NCBI GenBank assembly: GCA_945787845.1
Contig: CALZJH010000006.1
Location: 1-64,000 of the forward strand
Direction of reading: 5' to 3'
Length of the DNA: 64,000 nt
DNA from: an uncultured Woeseiaceae bacterium
GTDB taxonomy: Bacteria > Pseudomonadota > Gammaproteobacteria > Steroidobacterales > Woeseiaceae
The notes beneath the pieces were generated by a model, which had not been told where the DNA came from, did no database searches, and worked only from the letters and a program-made list of their open reading frames with translations. The position numbers and the translations under genes were made by a program. The first letter of the stretch is position 1, and every line of letters starts with the position of its first letter. Positions 60,780 to 64,000 of this stretch are shown here, in pieces.

Positions 60780-61925
60780 CTAGAGCGCTTCACCGGATTC
60801 GGCGGCTATCTCGGCCTCGACCTCTTCCATCATCTCGCGAACTTCGCTGAGCGTCGGTGCGTTCGGGTCTTCGACGACGGTGTTGTGAACGACCCGAGCC
60901 CTCGCCATGAACTCCGACGGGTTGTATTCCACGACCGCGACGGGCACGCCGTTCGGCTCGACCGTCAGGTCGCCGACATAATTCCTCAGATGTTCGTTGA
61001 GCGGCTGGCCCCCGGCGTCGACCTGTGCCTCGACCAGCTGCGCGAGCCGCTTTTCGGCAGGAACCTCGTCATCTTCGAGCGGTGCGTGCGCCTCGAAGTA
61101 CAGCGCTCCGCCACGAGTGCCAAACTGGTAAGGCTCGTTGATTATCGAGACCACTTCGCCGACATCGACGAGCGAGTATAGCGTCTCGATGTTTTCCGGA
61201 TACAGTCGCACGCAGCCATGACTCACGCGCATCCCGACGCCATAGGGCGCGTTGGTGCCGTGAATCAGGTAACCGGGCATGTCGAGCTTCAGCACACGAT
61301 GTCCCAGCGGGTTGTCGGGGCCTGGCGGCACGATCGACGGTAACGGGTTGCCCATCTCGGCATGTTCGCGGCGCACGGATGCCGGCACCCACCAATGCGG
61401 GTCTTTCGCCTTGGACACAACGGTCGTATCGCCCAGCGGCGTTTCCCATCCCACTCGGCCGATGCCGATCGGGTAGGTCATGACCTGTTGCGGCTCATCT
61501 TCTGCAATGGCGGGGAAATAAAACAGACGCTTGGTCGCGATATTCAGAATGACGCCGCGTCGCTCGATATCCGGCAGTACGTACTGCGTCGGCAAAACGA
61601 CGGGCGTGCCGGCACCGGGAAGCCAGGGGTCGACGTCCGGGTTGGCCGCGATGATCTCGTCGTACCCCAGACCATAGGTACGCGCCAGGTCAGACAAGGT
61701 ATCTTGTTCACGCGCGAACACGACCTGCGGTTCGCCAATAACAGACTGCTCCGCCGACTCAAGAGAAAAGATGTTGGGATTCAGCGGGTCCTGGACCGGG
61801 CGCTCATCGAGTGGCACGGCATCCGCGGAGCTTCCCTTGCCCAAAGACGACCACAGGTCATCGAGCGTCGCGCATCCGCCGAGCGCCAGCAGTGGCAGAA
61901 GCAAAATGGCGCGCTTTTGGATCAA
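60780..61925 (-). CDS. LysM L,D-transpeptidase lipoprotein (ErfK/YbiS family)
   Basis: 381 residues with lipobox ALGGC (Cys18). A LysM peptidoglycan-binding unit (about residues 77-113: TLSDLARTYGLGYDEIIAAN, quoted) precedes the YkuD domain; catalytic signature LIHGTNAPYGVGMRVSHGCV with Cys in SHGCVRL. It forms L,D-crosslinks or attaches an envelope protein to peptidoglycan. The acidic C-terminal tail (EVREMMEEVEAEIAAESG) is extra. The start is TTG 61925, the only codon in frame that keeps the signal peptide, with a weak ribosome-binding site. It is 9 nt downstream of the M48 gene. Confidence 0.93.
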   Translation of the reverse strand: MIQKRAILLLPLLALGGCATLDDLWSSLGKGSSADAVPLDERPVQDPLNPNIFSLESAEQSVIGEPQVVFAREQDTLSDLARTYGLGYDEIIAANPDVDPWLPGAGTPVVLPTQYVLPDIERRGVILNIATKRLFYFPAIAEDEPQQVMTYPIGIGRVGWETPLGDTTVVSKAKDPHWWVPASVRREHAEMGNPLPSIVPPGPDNPLGHRVLKLDMPGYLIHGTNAPYGVGMRVSHGCVRLYPENIETLYSLVDVGEVVSIINEPYQFGTRGGALYFEAHAPLEDDEVPAEKRLAQLVEAQVDAGGQPLNEHLRNYVGDLTVEPNGVPVAVVEYNPSEFMARARVVHNTVVEDPNAPTLSEVREMMEEVEAEIAAESGEAL

Positions 61926-61934
61926 GACTCTGCG

Positions 61935-62762
61935 TCACTCTACGTCGATGGGCGCAACACGCGGGCTGGCACCACCGCAATCGGTTTGGCGACCCTCCGC
62001 AACGGACTGGTTATACAAGGGCAGCGTCTTCTGCCATTCGCTAATCAGGTTTTCGATACGCGTTTCGCTCGAGGGGTGCGTCGACAGGAACTCGGCGGGA
62101 CGGTTTTCCGCGCCCGCGTTCATGCGCTGCCAGAGCGGCACCGATTCGCGCGGATCAAAGCCTGCGCGCGCCATGTACTCGAGACCGATGACGTCCGCTT
62201 CGGTTTCCTGGCCGCGTTTGTACGGGAGGCTGATGCCGAACGCGGCGCCGGCGGCCAGTGCCTGTTGTGCGGTATAGGTTGCACCGCTGTAACCGCCGCC
62301 GAGGATAATGGCAGCCGCATTGATGCCGATTCGCGTCATGTCAGAGTTCATCGCGCGATCCGCCGAGTGGTTGGCCGTGACGTGCGCGATCTCATGGCCG
62401 ATGACGGCCGCGAGCTGATGTTCGTTCTCGGTCACCTTGAGAATGCCGCTCAGGACGCCGATCTTGCCGCCCGGCATCGCGAACGCGTTGACCGACTCGG
62501 CCTCGAAGATAGCCAGCTCCCATTCGATATCGTTATAAGGTGGCTCGAGCACGGCAACGACCGCCTGGGCCACACACGCAACGAAATCAATTGTCTCGCG
62601 GTCCGTGACCAGCGGCATGCTGGCGCGCATCTGGTTGAAAGCCCGGGTCGCCTCGGCCTCCATTTCGGCCCTCGATTGCTGCGTTGGCGCAGACGCACAG
62701 GACGACAGCAGTAGCGACGCAGAAAGCAGTGTGGCTAACGTTCCGACTCGATGCTTGCTCAT
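61935..62762 (-). CDS. M48-family metallopeptidase lipoprotein
   Basis: 275 residues. Lipobox LLSSC (Cys22); zinc motif VIGHEIAHVTANH (HExxH) and third ligand in QETEADVIGLEYMARAGFDP (E-x3-D). The preceding NAFAMPGGKIGVLSGIL is also conserved. It resembles the outer-membrane/periplasmic LoiP/BepA group but lacks the TPR domain of BepA. Operon with the L,D-transpeptidase 9 nt downstream. Confidence 0.93.
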   Translation of the reverse strand: MSKHRVGTLATLLSASLLLSSCASAPTQQSRAEMEAEATRAFNQMRASMPLVTDRETIDFVACVAQAVVAVLEPPYNDIEWELAIFEAESVNAFAMPGGKIGVLSGILKVTENEHQLAAVIGHEIAHVTANHSADRAMNSDMTRIGINAAAIILGGGYSGATYTAQQALAAGAAFGISLPYKRGQETEADVIGLEYMARAGFDPRESVPLWQRMNAGAENRPAEFLSTHPSSETRIENLISEWQKTLPLYNQSVAEGRQTDCGGASPRVAPIDVE

Positions 62763-62855
62763 GGAAACTCCTTGGGATCTCGCAGGATTATAACGCCTTG
62801 GCAGGTCTCAGGCCTGCTCAAAGTTCGACCAGCGGTGCCCGGGGCAGTTCCGTGC

Positions 62856-63875
62856 CTAGCGCGGCAGGCGGGACTCGAGTTTGCGGCGCCAGCCGGCCTC
62901 CAGGGCCTTTTCGATCGCGCCGTCAACGTTGCCCATCACGCGCTTCTGCAGAGTCTGCTTGATCTTGTACTCGACGCGATAAAGATCCCGGTCCGCGGCC
63001 TTTTCGCCAAGCAGTTCGTCGCTGGTCCGGAGCTCATCCGCAAGACCCAGGTCCAGCGCTCGCGTGCCGTACCAGTATTCACCGGTCGCTACTTTGTCGA
63101 GATCGAGGTCGCTGCGGTACTTTGCGATCGCATCCTTGAACAGGGCATGCACGTCCTCGAGCTCTTCCTTGAGCTTGGCGCGGTCTTCGTCCGTGTTCTT
63201 GCCGAACATCGTGACCGTGCGCTTGTGCTTACCCGCCGTAATTTGCTCGAAGTCCACGCCGTGGTTGTCGAGCATGCGATTGAAGTTGGGCAGTTGCGCC
63301 AATACGCCGATCGAGCCGATGATGGCGAACGGCGCCGCGTAGATCTTCGATGCCACGCAGGCCATAAGGTAGCCGCCGCTTGCCGCCACCTTGTCAACGC
63401 AAACAACCAGCGGTATACCACGATCGCGAATGCGCGACAGCTGCGACGCAGCGAGCCCATGCTCGTGGACCATGCCGCCATGGTTTTCGAGACGCACGAT
63501 GACCTCATCGCCCTCGCCCGCGACATCGAGAATCGCACTTACCTCTTCGCGCAGCGATGCCACGGCACTCGCCTTCAGGTCGCCCTTGAAATCGATGATG
63601 TAGCTGCGCGGACGGGTCGATGTCTCCTTGCTCTCGGCTTTGTCGCGTTTCTTCTGCGCCTTGGCCGCCTTCTTCCGCTCGTCTTTGCTCAGGACGGCAT
63701 TGCGCAACGTATCCGCGATCTGCCGATACTTCTTGTTGAGGTTCTCGACCTCAAGGCCCTCGTGGGAAGCCTTGCGTCCCGCGGCTGCGGCAATAGCAAT
63801 GATGGCCCCGATCGCGATGACAATCGTGATGGCCTTCAGCAAAAACAGTCCGTACTCGGCAAAAAAAGCAGCCAT
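62856..63875 (-). CDS. sohB: Inner-membrane serine protease SohB
   Basis: Signal-peptide-peptidase-like protease of 339 residues. One N-terminal membrane helix (about residues 10-30, FLLKAITIVIAIGAIIAIAAA), a Lys-rich linker, and the ClpP-like core: VDKVAASGGYLMACVASKIY holds the catalytic Ser (ASGGY), and the Lys partner lies downstream (KHKRTVTMFGKNTDED). The length matches SohB rather than the longer SppA. It is 27 nt downstream of lipA. Confidence 0.92.
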   Translation of the reverse strand: MAAFFAEYGLFLLKAITIVIAIGAIIAIAAAAGRKASHEGLEVENLNKKYRQIADTLRNAVLSKDERKKAAKAQKKRDKAESKETSTRPRSYIIDFKGDLKASAVASLREEVSAILDVAGEGDEVIVRLENHGGMVHEHGLAASQLSRIRDRGIPLVVCVDKVAASGGYLMACVASKIYAAPFAIIGSIGVLAQLPNFNRMLDNHGVDFEQITAGKHKRTVTMFGKNTDEDRAKLKEELEDVHALFKDAIAKYRSDLDLDKVATGEYWYGTRALDLGLADELRTSDELLGEKAADRDLYRVEYKIKQTLQKRVMGNVDGAIEKALEAGWRRKLESRLPR

Positions 63876-63902
63876 GATTTCCTCTTGAGAATGCGGGTAT
63901 CG

Positions 63903-64000
63903 CTAGACAGCGATACCGACGTTATTTTTTTGCAGAACCTGCTCGGCTCGGTAACTGGAGCGCACCATGGGTCCTGCGACCACCTCGACAAAGCCTTTTT
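63903..64000 (-). CDS. lipA: Lipoyl synthase, C-terminal end (partial)
   Basis: The last 32 residues of a gene that enters from beyond the right edge: [20 protein letters not shown] followed by [11 protein letters not shown] and TAG at 63905-63903. The G-P-x-V-R-S-S-Y-x-A-(E/D) pattern is the conserved end of LipA, a radical SAM enzyme that inserts sulfur into octanoyl groups. Confidence 0.85.
   Translation of the reverse strand, partial: KGFVEVVAGPMVRSSYRAEQVLQKNNVGIAV

Overview
The window is a continuous stretch of chromosome from a GC-rich Gram-negative bacterium, most probably a gammaproteobacterium. The evidence is gene order and outer-membrane gene content: aroQ-accB-accC-prmA, then dusB-fis-purH-purD, then rhlB divergent from trxA-rho, plus plsB and cysQ. 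Many lipoproteins, TonB and RND components and a DUF1501/DUF1800 pair would fit an aquatic lineage such as Woeseiaceae, but that placement is a guess from gene content. I saw no rRNA, tRNA, CRISPR array, insertion sequence or integrase.

Layout. 1-3.4 kb: groES-groEL behind an overlapping sigma70/sigma32-like promoter and a perfect CIRCE operator, then a free DsbD-alpha lipoprotein and a TlpA-like thioredoxin. 3.4-15 kb: a dense housekeeping block on the + strand (aroQ, accB, accC, prmA, a very acidic zinc-ribbon/DUF3426 membrane protein, dusB, fis, purH, purD, moeA, beta-carbonic anhydrase). 15-16.8 kb: small exported proteins and a glycosyltransferase N-terminal half. 16.7-20.6 kb: a cell-surface signalling cassette on the - strand (ECF sigma, FecR, STN-TonB receptor); the receptor has no in-frame AUG or GUG before its signal peptide. 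21-27 kb: rho, trxA, rhlB, a HAD nucleotidase and cysQ.

27-32 kb, - strand: a GT2 polyprenyl-phosphate glycosyltransferase with C-terminal membrane segments, a GtrA-type flippase, a methyltransferase and an STT3-like GT-C membrane protein that lacks WWDYG. Together these look like an unusual three-component (Gtr-like) periplasmic glycosylation module. 32.2-32.6 kb is a non-coding stretch whose end can form mutually exclusive hairpins at the ribosome-binding site of a secreted protein. 33-39 kb: a cusCBA-type copper/silver efflux operon with a cysteine-rich exported leader protein. 39-45.4 kb: plsB, a PqqB-like MBL protein, a low-complexity lipoprotein, a small hydrolase, a tandem DsbA-like protein and an alkyltransferase-like (ATL) DNA repair protein. 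45.4-48.2 kb: a pair of dynamin/Era-like GTPases.

48-56 kb: DUF885, DUF1501 and DUF1800 proteins, a Spy-like protein, an anti-sigma factor, an ECF sigma factor, and upstream an orphan contractile-tail sheath homologue with no other phage or T6SS gene beside it. 56-64 kb: a D-cysteine desulfhydrase-like enzyme, a sigma-class GST, a VOC protein and an XRE-cupin regulator behind paired palindromes; then a diguanylate cyclase, an L,D-transpeptidase, an M48 peptidase, sohB and the 3' end of lipA.

The strongest candidates for something undescribed are the STT3-like glycosylation module, the orphan sheath gene beside an ECF-controlled DUF1800/DUF1501 operon, the non-AUG receptor start, and the switch-like leader near 32.5 kb. 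All functions are inferred from sequence alone; no searches were run.
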